Of a stretch of 8,816 nt of DNA, positions 1 to 7,014 are shown piece by piece. Made by a program: the position numbers and the translations under genes. Where the stretch lies: NCBI GenBank assembly GCA_003601795.1, contig PIXU01000076.1, forward strand, positions 1 to 8,816, in the 5' to 3' direction. This stretch comes from Candidatus Methanophagales archaeon (GTDB lineage: Archaea > Halobacteriota > Syntropharchaeia > Alkanophagales > Methanospirareceae). The notes under the pieces are model-generated. The model did not search any database. It had not been told where the DNA came from and worked only from the letters and a program-made list of their open reading frames with translations. How positions within the stretch are numbered: position 1 is the stretch's first letter; the number at the start of each line of letters is the position of its first letter.

Positions 1-1047
1 CCTCCGGAAGACATAACTCATCCTTTTATTAAACCTATTTCTTACCGTCCATTCATATTTTTTTAGCGCTTCATAATCGCCCTTTTCAAGTGCTTCGACA
101 CTGTATTTCGCTGCATAATATCCACTCGCAATCGCTGGCAGCATCCCGTATCCCATCAGAGGGTCAATCAATCCGGCAGCGTCTCCTGCAAAAAGCACAT
201 TTTGATATAGATGCTCAGGCAATTTGAGCAGGTTAGCCCCACCGTAGAAACTACCGTCAACAGATTTTATTTTTTCCGCAACCTCTGTGTTCCTTCTCAT
301 ATATTCATAAAAATATTTTTCTGCTGGTTTTCTCATCTTAGATGAATCCAGTACAACCGCAGCAGAGGAAAAACCGTTTTTCGCTGTGACCATATAAAAA
401 TAACCCCCTTTGAGTAGTTCCGCATCAAAATAAATTTCTGAAGTATCAGAACTAACGAAATCTTTACCTGTTATGCCGAATATCACGCCTTTCTTGTAAT
501 CTCGTTTAGGAATGCGCAGAAAAGTATGAAAAGGCGAGTTTTCTCCTGTTGCATCAATGATTATCTTTGGCTTTATCATTATTTCATTCGACCTTTGCGA
601 TACTATGACTTCGTTGATGTGCATTTTATCCTTATTTACAGACTTAAGTTTCGCATCAGAAATAAACTCACAGCCATATTTCATGCTATTATAAACAGTT
701 GAATATTCAAAAGAGTCGGGAGCAGGACCTCGTTTGAAATAATATTCACCTATTTTCGAGTGCAAAGTAAATGAATTTCCAGAGGGTGAATGCCATTTTG
801 ATTTATAAACAAGGTTTTCTGTTTTCAATTCCATCTCGTTTACGATTTCAGTGAGTCCAAAATCAGGGGACGAATCGATTCTTGTATTTGTATGCGCGCC
901 TATCTTGTTATTCCTCTCGATAAGAACGGTGTTCAGTCCATGTTTCGAGCTGTATAAAGCTGCAACCGATCCCGCAGGTCCAGCACCCATCACCAAAACA
1001 TCGCATTCGATTGTTTTAGTTTTTTCTGGTTCTGCAATCACTATCAT
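1..1047 (-). CDS. Geranylgeranyl reductase-family FAD-dependent oxidoreductase (C-terminus cut by window edge)
   Basis: An uninterrupted minus-strand frame of 349 codons starts with ATG at 1047 and runs off the window at position 1, so the C-terminus is missing. The N-terminus has the Rossmann FAD-binding motif GAGPAG at residues 21-26, followed by an IER acidic turn where the flavin ribose would bind. The second flavin motif, AGDAAGLIDPLMGYGM, begins at residue 287 and is characteristic of geranylgeranyl reductase and related group-A flavin monooxygenases. Archaeal members saturate the isoprenoid chains of membrane lipids or quinones at the membrane. Two family hallmarks look altered. The usual cysteine after the IG turn is absent (the stretch reads IGAHTNTRIDSS), and the aromatic W-x-F-P substrate motif is replaced by GGYFYMV near residues 214-220. 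The exact substrate is therefore uncertain; the flavoprotein family call is firm. The gene is divergent from the KaiC-like ATPase, with 50 bp between the two starts. Confidence 0.85.
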   Translation of the reverse strand, partial: MIVIAEPEKTKTIECDVLVMGAGPAGSVAALYSSKHGLNTVLIERNNKIGAHTNTRIDSSPDFGLTEIVNEMELKTENLVYKSKWHSPSGNSFTLHSKIGEYYFKRGPAPDSFEYSTVYNSMKYGCEFISDAKLKSVNKDKMHINEVIVSQRSNEIMIKPKIIIDATGENSPFHTFLRIPKRDYKKGVIFGITGKDFVSSDTSEIYFDAELLKGGYFYMVTAKNGFSSAAVVLDSSKMRKPAEKYFYEYMRRNTEVAEKIKSVDGSFYGGANLLKLPEHLYQNVLFAGDAAGLIDPLMGYGMLPAIASGYYAAKYSVEALEKGDYEALKKYEWTVRNRFNKRMSYVFRR

Positions 1048-1097
1048 TATACTTTATATTTATATCACCCAAATCATAGTTTATTTATATGTGACTT
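1048..1097. promoter_or_regulatory. Divergent promoter region between flavoprotein and KaiC-like ATPase
   Basis: This 50-bp AT-rich gap separates two divergent starts. It holds two TATA-like stretches, TTTATATTTATA at 1053-1064 and TTATTTATAT at 1081-1090. At the usual archaeal spacing of about 27 bp, the first would start plus-strand transcription near 1085 (short leader to ATG 1098). The second, read on the minus strand, would start near 1058 (short leader to ATG 1047). The assignment rests on spacing only; no BRE was resolved. Confidence 0.5.
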
Positions 1098-1820
1098 ATG
1101 TTGGATAAAAAAATGGAAAGAATAAAAACATACGTAGAAAGATTGGATGATCGATTAGAAGGTGGAATACCAAAAGGTACCATTTCATTAATTTGTGGCG
1201 TGGCGGGCTGCATGAAGAGTTCTTTGACGTACAGCATTTTATATAAAAACGCAGTGGAGAGCAACTTGAAGGGGCTGTACATAACGTTAGAACAGGAAGC
1301 ACAGGGTTTAAAGAAACAAATGGAAATGCTGGGATTGACAGAAGAAAGCGAAAAATTGTCTATTGTGGATCAAAAGATGGTTGATAAGGAGGTAGGAGTG
1401 GACCTGAGATTTGAGCATAATTCGATAAAGAAGATTAAATATTACGTGTATAATCTCTTAAAGAGAGAGGAATATGATTTAATAGCAATCGACCCTCTCA
1501 ATGCATTGTATTCCTTAACAACCATCAAAAATCCTCGTAGTGAGGTCCATCTCTTTTTTGACGGGCTGAGAGAAACGGGAATAACAAGCTTTTTGATCTC
1601 TGAAATGTATCAAGGAGATAATAGGTTTGGAAAATATGGAGTGGAGGAGTTCCTTGCCGATGCGATAATACATCTGGAGTTCAAGAGGGAAAGGAATATA
1701 TTAGAACGTTATCTTGGGATTGTAAAGATGAGGTACACAAATCATCATCTACAATATTTCCCCTTATTTTATAATAAAGATAGATTTATCATATACACAA
1801 AGGAAGAATTAGAATTATAA
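1098..1820 (+). CDS. Single-domain KaiC/RecA-superfamily ATPase with a variant P-loop
   Basis: This is a 240-residue P-loop ATPase of the KaiC/RadA-like (RAD55/GvpD-type) group. The N-terminal RLDDRLEGGIPKGTISLICG leads into the Walker A region GVAGCMKSS at residues 34-42. The Walker B strand YDLIAID ends at D132. An LEQE pair at residues 64-67 sits where KaiC proteins carry catalytic glutamates. The C-terminal GVEEFLADAII (181-191) and IVKMRYTNHH (208-217) match the conserved end of KaiC domains. Archaeal single-domain KaiC homologues are cytosolic and thought to be signalling or regulatory ATPases; the partner is unknown here and no kinase or receiver gene is adjacent. The odd point is M39 in place of the last glycine of GxxGxGK[ST], with the lysine and serine retained. 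The start is ATG 1098; a second in-frame ATG at 1113 lies about 27 bp after a TATA-like element and could be a leaderless start. The gene is convergent with the winged-helix gene, 16 bp away. Confidence 0.88.
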   Translation: MLDKKMERIKTYVERLDDRLEGGIPKGTISLICGVAGCMKSSLTYSILYKNAVESNLKGLYITLEQEAQGLKKQMEMLGLTEESEKLSIVDQKMVDKEVGVDLRFEHNSIKKIKYYVYNLLKREEYDLIAIDPLNALYSLTTIKNPRSEVHLFFDGLRETGITSFLISEMYQGDNRFGKYGVEEFLADAIIHLEFKRERNILERYLGIVKMRYTNHHLQYFPLFYNKDRFIIYTKEELEL

Positions 1821-1836
1821 AAATAAAAAAGAAAGA

Positions 1837-2154
1837 TTACCTTAGTTGCTCTCTCATCTTCTTATAATCCCGCAAAAATTGCTTACCCTTTTCCGTCGTC
1901 TTGTATTCGCTGCCTATATTCTCTATAAGCCCTTTTTCCTCCAAATACGGGAGGTACTTCCCCACTCTTTTAAAATTAAGATTCGCTTTATATACTATCT
2001 CTGTCTTCTTTGCCTCATTCATTGCAACAGAAAGAATATCGGTGATTATCTCTAATTTACCTCTTCGCTCCTTAAAGCTGTTCTTAAGACCCTCCCTCCT
2101 CCGCTCCTTAATATACTTTTCTGTTTGCATTTGTCCCCCTTTTTTATCCCCCAA
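1837..2154 (-). CDS. Small winged-helix DNA-binding protein (HTH_45/ArnR1-like)
   Basis: The product is about 105 residues and highly charged. A basic N-terminus (TEKYIKERRREGLKNSFKER) is followed by a winged-helix fold: LEIITDILSVAMN as helix 1, KTEIVYKANLNFKRVGKYLPYL as the helix-turn-helix, then EKGLIE and the wing EYKTTEKGKQFL. This is the pattern of the archaeal HTH_45 family, which are cytosolic transcription regulators; the target is unknown. The start is unclear. The frame opens with TTG at 2154, and an internal ATG lies at 2130 after a GGGGGA run. The best Shine-Dalgarno plus ATG (AGGAGG, 5 nt, ATG 2168) is in another frame, separated from this one by a run of six G. One extra G would fuse them into a natural start reading MGGFDLGDKKGGQMQTEKY. 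The true N-terminus may therefore be at 2168, if the run is miscounted or variable. The fold call is confident; the start is not. Confidence 0.75.
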   Translation of the reverse strand: MGDKKGGQMQTEKYIKERRREGLKNSFKERRGKLEIITDILSVAMNEAKKTEIVYKANLNFKRVGKYLPYLEEKGLIENIGSEYKTTEKGKQFLRDYKKMREQLR

Positions 2155-2173
2155 ATCAAACCCCCCATGTTTT

Positions 2174-2179
2174 CCTCCT
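2174..2179 (-). promoter_or_regulatory. Shine-Dalgarno AGGAGG ahead of an out-of-frame ATG (2168)
   Basis: On the minus strand, AGGAGG is followed by five bases and ATG at 2168-2166. This is the strongest ribosome binding site near the winged-helix gene. As sequenced, that ATG opens a 38-codon frame ending in TAG at 2052 and not the regulator frame. Confidence 0.55.
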
Positions 2180-2270
2180 GGGGACCGCCTTCTTCATCCT
2201 ACATTTTAGGTTAAGCGTATTAAACATAAATAGATAACTAAAAGCATGCACTTTTTATAATAAAAGCAAA
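2180..2270. promoter_or_regulatory. Divergent promoter region of winged-helix gene and lysS
   Basis: This is an AT-rich intergenic stretch. Candidate TATA elements are the region around 2222-2233 (AAACATAAATAG on plus, CTATTTATGTTT on minus) and TTTTTATAAT at 2252-2261. The first would place a plus start near 2255 (short leader to lysS) and a minus start near 2201, upstream of the AGGAGG. The second lies too close to ATG 2271 to serve lysS directly but could serve the minus gene. ATGCACT occurs at 2246-2252 and again at 2271-2277, overlapping the lysS start. There is no Shine-Dalgarno for lysS. Confidence 0.45.
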
Positions 2271-3797
2271 ATGCACTGGTCTTTAGCAATTGCAAAGGAG
2301 ATCGTAGAACGAAGAAAAGAGAAAAAACATGTTGTTGCTACTGGTATTACCCCTTCTGGCTATATTCACGTGGGGAACCTGCGCGAGATAATAATTGCGG
2401 ATGCGGTGCATTCTGCTCTTATAAATATGGGCGTGGAAGCAAAACTCATCTACGTCGCAGACACCTATGACCCACTGCGACGGAGGTACTCTTTCCTTCC
2501 TGAAAAATACGAAACGCATGTAGGAAAACCTCTTTCGGAAATACCAGACCCTGAGGGCTGCCACTCGTGCTATGCAGACCACTTCCTACTGCCCTTCCTT
2601 GACTCGCTGGACGATTTAGACATAAAAATAGAGATTTTCAGGGCTGATGAGATGTATAAGTCCGGGATGTACGTGGACGTGATAAAGGAAGCGATTTCGA
2701 GAAGAGAAAATCTGGCAAGGATAATAGAGCAAGTTTCGCGTAGGCAAGTGCCAGTGGAATGGACGCCTTTTAATCCCCTTTGTGATGCCTGTGGGAGGAT
2801 CACATCCGCAGTTGTAAAAGGATACGACTTGAATAAACAAGAGGTGTATTATGAGTGTGAATGTGGAAACAAGGGTGTTGCTTCATTTAGAGGTGGAGGC
2901 AAATTAGCGTGGCGAGTGGACTGGGCAGCGAGATGGAAAATCCTCGGTGTTACTATCGAGCCTTTTGGCAAAGACCATGCTGCTCCTGGCGGGTCTTATG
3001 ACACCGGAAAGAGAATTTCCTCAGAAATCTACAATTATGGAGCACCTTATCCCATTCCTTTTGAACACATTCTGTTAAAGACGAAGGAAGAAGAAGGAAG
3101 GGAAGCGAAAGTTACGGCTATGTCCTCTTCCCGGGGAACGAATATCCCCGTGCATGAGATGTTAGAAGCAGTGCCACCAGAAATTTTAAAGCATGTTATT
3201 TCGAGAGTGAGACCGGATAAGCACATAGAATTCGACCCTTCTTTACCCTTACTTCACCTGATAGACGAGTATGAGCGAAAGATAAGGGGAATAGGAAGAG
3301 GCATTGCAGGTAAAATCCCGTTCAGGCATTTTATAACGCTCGTGCAGATTGCACGAGGCGATTTCTCCGAACTACTCGAGGTCATCAAAAGAAGCGGATA
3401 TGATGTCCGCGAAGAAGACGAAGAAGAAATAAAGGAGATAGAGAAAAAAGCGAAGTATGTGGAAAGTTGGCTGCGGAGATATGCACCCCCGAGTGTGAAG
3501 TTCGAGGTGCAGCTGGTCCTACCGACTGAGGAAATAAAAAACTTAACCGATGCGCAAAAATACGCATTGATGCTATTGGCACAGGAACTAATAGAGGGTA
3601 TGAACCTGAGTGCTTCCGACTGGCATAATAAAATATATGAAGTTGCTTCGGCTGCCAACATGGAAGCGAAGGAGATATTCAAAGCAATCTATATCGCACT
3701 CCTGAAAAAACCTTCAGGACCTCGTGCAGGCTGGTTACTCGCTTCTCTAGATACTGAATTCCTTCGCGAAAGATTTGAAGCGGCGGGAGAAGCATAA
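2271..3797 (+). CDS. lysS: Lysyl-tRNA synthetase, class I
   Basis: This cytosolic enzyme charges tRNA-Lys with lysine using ATP. At 508 residues it is close to the usual length for class I (archaeal-type) LysRS. The N-terminus HVVATGITPSGYIHVGN (residues 20-36) carries the HIGH-type signature as HVGN. A zinc-ribbon insertion has cysteines at C171/C174 and C196/C198. The Rossmann core continues through FGKDHAAPGGSYDTG. The KMSKS-equivalent loop is MSSSRGT at residues 284-290, preceded by alanine where lysine is common. Downstream, VHEMLEAVPPEILKHVISRVRPDKHIEF is cut into a helix typical of this family, and the C-terminal helical part (LRRYAPPSVKFEV onward) is the anticodon-binding alpha-helix cage. 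The start at ATG 2271 matches the usual beginning of the family, a few residues before the first strand. No upstream AGGAGG is visible, so translation may be from a short leader. The gene is convergent with cdc48, 96 bp apart. Confidence 0.97.
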   Translation: MHWSLAIAKEIVERRKEKKHVVATGITPSGYIHVGNLREIIIADAVHSALINMGVEAKLIYVADTYDPLRRRYSFLPEKYETHVGKPLSEIPDPEGCHSCYADHFLLPFLDSLDDLDIKIEIFRADEMYKSGMYVDVIKEAISRRENLARIIEQVSRRQVPVEWTPFNPLCDACGRITSAVVKGYDLNKQEVYYECECGNKGVASFRGGGKLAWRVDWAARWKILGVTIEPFGKDHAAPGGSYDTGKRISSEIYNYGAPYPIPFEHILLKTKEEEGREAKVTAMSSSRGTNIPVHEMLEAVPPEILKHVISRVRPDKHIEFDPSLPLLHLIDEYERKIRGIGRGIAGKIPFRHFITLVQIARGDFSELLEVIKRSGYDVREEDEEEIKEIEKKAKYVESWLRRYAPPSVKFEVQLVLPTEEIKNLTDAQKYALMLLAQELIEGMNLSASDWHNKIYEVASAANMEAKEIFKAIYIALLKKPSGPRAGWLLASLDTEFLRERFEAAGEA

Positions 3798-3875
3798 GTC
3801 ACGTTAATAAACTCACTTTAGCTTCCATCAAACAACCCTCGCACATGATCTTCTGTGGATGATAACCAAGGTAGA

Positions 3876-3892
3876 GGTGAAATGACTTCACC
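3876..3892. terminator. Small hairpin between convergent lysS and cdc48 (weak terminator candidate)
   Basis: GGTGAA (3876-3881) pairs with TTCACC (3887-3892) around a five-base loop. The stem can be extended with a one-base bulge to GAG/CTC. It lies just past the cdc48 stop, in the gap shared by two convergent genes. It lacks a following T run on either strand, so a role in termination is a guess. The rest of 3798-3893 shows nothing recognisable. Confidence 0.25.
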
Positions 3893-3893
3893 C

Positions 3894-6125
3894 TCACGCA
3901 TAAGCGTATTTCACGAAATCCTCCGCCTTTCCTGCGAACTCCTCCTGCACTTTAGGTGTCACAGATGGTTTCACGCTCTTAATCGCCGTTTCAAAATGCT
4001 TCTTCTTTACTACAACATTCTTAATCGCCTCTTTCACGTGCTCATCACTTATTCCAGAGGTGATAAACTCGCGTAAAGCACTCATCACCGCTTCTTTAAC
4101 GATTCCTGCTATATCAGCACCGACATATCCCTCTGTTCTTTTTGCAAGTTCCTCTATATCTACGTCCTCTCCTATCGGCTTTCCTCTCAGATGAACCTCG
4201 AATATTTTCTTCCTACCCTCTTTATCAGGCGGTTGTATATATATCAAGCGGTCAAGCCTACCGGGTCTTAGCAAAGCGGGGTCCACCATGTCAGGCCGGT
4301 TTGTCGCCGCTATGATCACCACATCGTTTAGCTCTTCTAATCCATCCATCGCGGTCAACATCTGTGAAACCACTCGCTCTGTTACATGCGTGTCATAACC
4401 TCCCCCCCTCACCGGTGCAATTGAATCTATTTCATCGAGGAATATAATACAAGGTGCAGCTTGCTTCGCCTTCCTGAAAATCTCGCGAACCGCCTTTTCA
4501 CTCTCCCCAACCCATTTCGACAGGAGCTCGGGGCCTTTTATACTTATGAAATTCGCTTCAGTCGCGTTAGCTACCGCCTTTACCAGCATCGTCTTCCCAG
4601 TCCCCGGCGGTCCAAACAGGAGGATACCTTTTGGCGGTTTTGTTTTCAGCCTCTCAAAGGTCTCAGGATATTTTAGAGGCCATTCCACAACTTCTTTTAA
4701 TTCCTGTTTCGCATGTTCTAAACCCCCTATATCGTCCCACTTCACATTCGGCACTTCTACAAAGACTTCGCGGAGTGCAGAAGGTTCTGTACTCTTTAAC
4801 GCTTCACCGAAATCTTCCTTTGTAACCTTCAGCTTTTCCATCACTTCTGGTGGGATCTCCTTCTCTATGTCTATCTCTGGAAGGATTTTTCGTAGTGCAT
4901 GCATTGCAGCTTCCTTACATAACGAAGCGAGGTCTGCTCCAACAAATCCATGCGTGAGATCCGCGAACTCCTTAAGATTTACGTCCTCTGCCAGGGGCAT
5001 CCCCCTCGTATGCACTTGCAATATCTCTTCACGACCATTCCTATCCGGAATGCCTATTTCTATCTCGCGGTCAAAGCGACCTCCTCTTCTTAATGCCTCA
5101 TCGAGTGCATTCACTCTATTTGTGGCGCCAACTACCACTACTTGCCCTCTTGACTCCAGACCATCCATCAAGGAAAGAAGCTGAGCTACTACTCTTCTTT
5201 CCACTTCCCCTGTCGTCTCGCCGCGCTTCGGCGCAATAGAATCCAATTCATCGATAAAGATAATAGAAGGAGCGTTTTTTCGCGCTTCCTCAAATATATC
5301 CCGCAGATGCTTCTCACTTTCTCCGTAAAACTTGCTCATTATCTCAGGACCAGAAATAGAATAAAAATTCGCGTCAGTCTCGGTAGCCACTGCTTTTGCT
5401 ATTAATGTCTTTCCGGTTCCCGGTGGTCCATGCAGGAGAACACCCTTTGGAGGATCTATCCCCAATCGCTCGAACAGTTCAGGATGTCTTAGCGGCAGTT
5501 CTATCATCTCTCTTATCATCCCTATTTCTCGCTTTAATCCGCCTATGTCCTCGTAAGTCACGTGAGGAACACCTATCGCTTCTTCCCTCGGCTTACGAAG
5601 CACAATCTCGGTATCTATTTGTGGTATTACAGTGCCTAAGGGAATGGTATTAGTAACGACGAAAGTAATGGGATTGCCAAGCATCTCTACTCTTATGATT
5701 TGTCCCTTTGTAATTGGACGTCCTTTCAATATCCTCGCTATGTATCTCTCGCCACCTGCGATTCTTACAGGCTGTGTAGGCTCAAGCGTAACTTTTTTTG
5801 CCTCCTTCACCTTCGTCTTCTTTATGCGTACACGATCATCGATCGCAACACCGGCATTAGCCCTTATGTTCCCATCTATGCGTATTATTGATTTATTGCT
5901 GTCAGGAGAATAGCCAGGCCATACAATAGCGGTAGCAATATTCTTTCCTTCTATTTCTATTACATCTCCACTTACAACACCAAGTTTACGCATCGTTTCG
6001 GTATCTATCCTTGCGATTCCCCTGCCAGCATCGCGATGATACGCCTCTGCTACCCTCAATACTACCGACTTCTCTTCCCCTTTCTCTTCCCTGTCTTCGT
6101 CATTGTTTTTCCTTCTATCTTTCAT
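3894..6125 (-). CDS. CDC48/VCP (VAT-type) two-ring AAA+ ATPase
   Basis: This is a 743-residue hexameric unfoldase that extracts and unfolds proteins in the cytosol, usually feeding the proteasome. After a charged tail (residues 1-20), the N domain (about 21-185) begins LRVAEAYHRDAGRGIARID, a double-psi barrel that binds substrates and adaptors. D1 has Walker A GPPGTGKT at 233-240, Walker B IIFIDE at 288-293, an aromatic pore loop KFYG near 265-268, and GATNR at 333-337. D2 has Walker A at 505-512, Walker B IIFLDE at 560-565, pore loop KWVG near 537-540 and PGRLDR at 621-626. Both catalytic sites look intact. The C-terminus ends AYA, loosely resembling the HbYX tail used to dock on the 20S proteasome. 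The start at ATG 6125 is set by AGGAGG nine bases upstream. The gene is divergent from cooC. Length and order match the archaeal family. Confidence 0.97.
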   Translation of the reverse strand: MKDRRKNNDEDREEKGEEKSVVLRVAEAYHRDAGRGIARIDTETMRKLGVVSGDVIEIEGKNIATAIVWPGYSPDSNKSIIRIDGNIRANAGVAIDDRVRIKKTKVKEAKKVTLEPTQPVRIAGGERYIARILKGRPITKGQIIRVEMLGNPITFVVTNTIPLGTVIPQIDTEIVLRKPREEAIGVPHVTYEDIGGLKREIGMIREMIELPLRHPELFERLGIDPPKGVLLHGPPGTGKTLIAKAVATETDANFYSISGPEIMSKFYGESEKHLRDIFEEARKNAPSIIFIDELDSIAPKRGETTGEVERRVVAQLLSLMDGLESRGQVVVVGATNRVNALDEALRRGGRFDREIEIGIPDRNGREEILQVHTRGMPLAEDVNLKEFADLTHGFVGADLASLCKEAAMHALRKILPEIDIEKEIPPEVMEKLKVTKEDFGEALKSTEPSALREVFVEVPNVKWDDIGGLEHAKQELKEVVEWPLKYPETFERLKTKPPKGILLFGPPGTGKTMLVKAVANATEANFISIKGPELLSKWVGESEKAVREIFRKAKQAAPCIIFLDEIDSIAPVRGGGYDTHVTERVVSQMLTAMDGLEELNDVVIIAATNRPDMVDPALLRPGRLDRLIYIQPPDKEGRKKIFEVHLRGKPIGEDVDIEELAKRTEGYVGADIAGIVKEAVMSALREFITSGISDEHVKEAIKNVVVKKKHFETAIKSVKPSVTPKVQEEFAGKAEDFVKYAYA

Positions 6126-6134
6126 CCCCTTTTG

Positions 6135-6140
6135 CCTCCT
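6135..6140 (-). promoter_or_regulatory. Ribosome binding site of cdc48
   Basis: AGGAGG on the minus strand lies nine bases before ATG 6125 and decides the cdc48 start, because no further in-frame ATG occurs until codon 45. Confidence 0.75.
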
Positions 6141-6210
6141 TCTCTATTAAATGAATAATGGGGTAACTAAATTATAAACATGTTGTAAGTAAGGTAATGT
6201 AATAAGAAAA
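6141..6210. promoter_or_regulatory. Divergent promoter of cdc48 and cooC with a shared TATA element
   Basis: ATTATAAA at 6171-6178 (TTTATAAT on minus) is nearly symmetric and is the only good TATA candidate. At about 27 bp spacing it gives a minus start near 6148, leaving a 22-nt cdc48 leader that contains the AGGAGG. It gives a plus start near 6201, leaving a leader of roughly 10 nt before the cooC GTG. A single shared box would couple the two promoters by competition; this is inferred from spacing only. Confidence 0.5.
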
Positions 6211-7014
6211 GTGATAGCAAAAAAGAAACTGAAAATAGCAGTTGCGGGGAAGGGTGGCGTAGGTAAAACAACCATTGCAGGCACGCTTGCTCGTCTTTTT
6301 GCAAGAGATGGGTATAACGTAATCGCAGTAGATGCCGACCCTGCAATGAATTTGAAATTTGCACTGGGTATAAAAGAGAACCCCACACCCGTATCAGAAT
6401 TAAAAGACTTGATTTTCGAGCGCACTGGCGCTTACACCGGGGCTGGCATCTACAAACTAAATCCAAAAGTGGATGATATAATCGAGGGCTATGGTGCAAA
6501 AGGACCGGATGGTGTAACACTACTGGTAATGGGAACGATAGAAAAAGGAGGGAGTGGATGCTCATGCCCTGAAAATGCATTTCTTCGCTCTTTGCTGCGA
6601 CATATCTTATTCAAAAAGGATATGGTTATAATGGACATGGAAGCAGGGATAGAGCATTTAGGTAGAGGAACCGCAAAAGGAGTTGACTTGATGCTTACCG
6701 TGGTAGAGCCCGGGATGAGGTCTGTGGAGACGGTAGGTAGAATAAAGAAGCTGGGTGAGGATATTGGTATAAACAACATAACGGCAGTGATGAACAAAGT
6801 TACGGATTCAGAGATGGTAAAGAAGGTGGAAATTAAATTAGCAGAGATGAACATCCCTCTGTTGGAAATCATTCCTTATGAGCAGTCATTGATAAAAGCG
6901 GATATGGAGGGCAATGCACCGTTAGATATAGATGGAAAACCAGAAGCGGTTGAGCATATAAAGAGGATAAAAGAGAAGATTGTCCTTTTTTTATCTTCTT
7001 CTCCTCTTCTTTAA
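6211..7014 (+). CDS. cooC: CooC-type nickel-insertion ATPase for carbon monoxide dehydrogenase
   Basis: This is a 267-residue MinD/ParA-type (SIMIBI) ATPase that helps load nickel into the C-cluster of CODH or CODH/acetyl-CoA synthase in the cytosol. The deviant Walker A KGGVGKTT is at residues 14-21, with the signature lysine at K14. The switch-I-like VDADPAMN is at 40-47. The CooC hallmark GCSCPEN carries C117 and C119, the CxC pair that in CooC1 binds metal between two subunits. The Walker B region MDMEAGIEHLGRGT (from about 141) and VVEPGMRSVET are also CooC-like. The start is GTG at 6211; an upstream ATG at 6197 is followed at once by TAA. No clear Shine-Dalgarno is present. The last 24 bp overlap the opposing gene, and the end is a pyrimidine tract coding LSSSPLL. 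No CODH subunit is in the window, so it acts on a CODH encoded elsewhere. Confidence 0.93.
   Translation: MIAKKKLKIAVAGKGGVGKTTIAGTLARLFARDGYNVIAVDADPAMNLKFALGIKENPTPVSELKDLIFERTGAYTGAGIYKLNPKVDDIIEGYGAKGPDGVTLLVMGTIEKGGSGCSCPENAFLRSLLRHILFKKDMVIMDMEAGIEHLGRGTAKGVDLMLTVVEPGMRSVETVGRIKKLGEDIGINNITAVMNKVTDSEMVKKVEIKLAEMNIPLLEIIPYEQSLIKADMEGNAPLDIDGKPEAVEHIKRIKEKIVLFLSSSPLL
6984..7013 (+). terminator. Pyrimidine/T-rich tract at the end of cooC (possible terminator)
   Basis: On the plus strand a run of seven T (6986-6992) is followed by further pyrimidine blocks up to the cooC stop. Archaeal intrinsic termination often uses oligo-T without a strong hairpin. The tract also encodes both protein ends, so its composition may reflect the basic tail of the opposing gene. 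Low confidence. Confidence 0.25.

Noticed and set aside
851..1108. Plus-strand 85-codon frame across the flavoprotein start and promoter gap
   Set aside because: Antisense to the conserved FAD-binding region, with no supporting signals.
2052..2168. 38-codon minus-strand frame opened by the AGGAGG-led ATG
   Set aside because: The translation past the first codons is the regulator gene read out of frame; better explained by a one-base indel or a different start.
2251..2266. CTTTT-TATAAT-AAAAG inverted repeat before lysS
   Set aside because: Short and AT-only; expected by chance in a TATA-rich promoter.
3254..3682. Minus-strand open frame of 142 codons inside lysS
   Set aside because: Shadow of the lysyl-tRNA synthetase frame; serine-rich with no recognisable domain.
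4546..5184. Plus-strand open frame of 212 codons inside cdc48
   Set aside because: Antisense to the clear AAA+ coding sequence; low-complexity, serine- and phenylalanine-rich translation without motifs.
6489..6872. Minus-strand open frame inside cooC
   Set aside because: Antisense to intact CooC motifs; no independent start signals.
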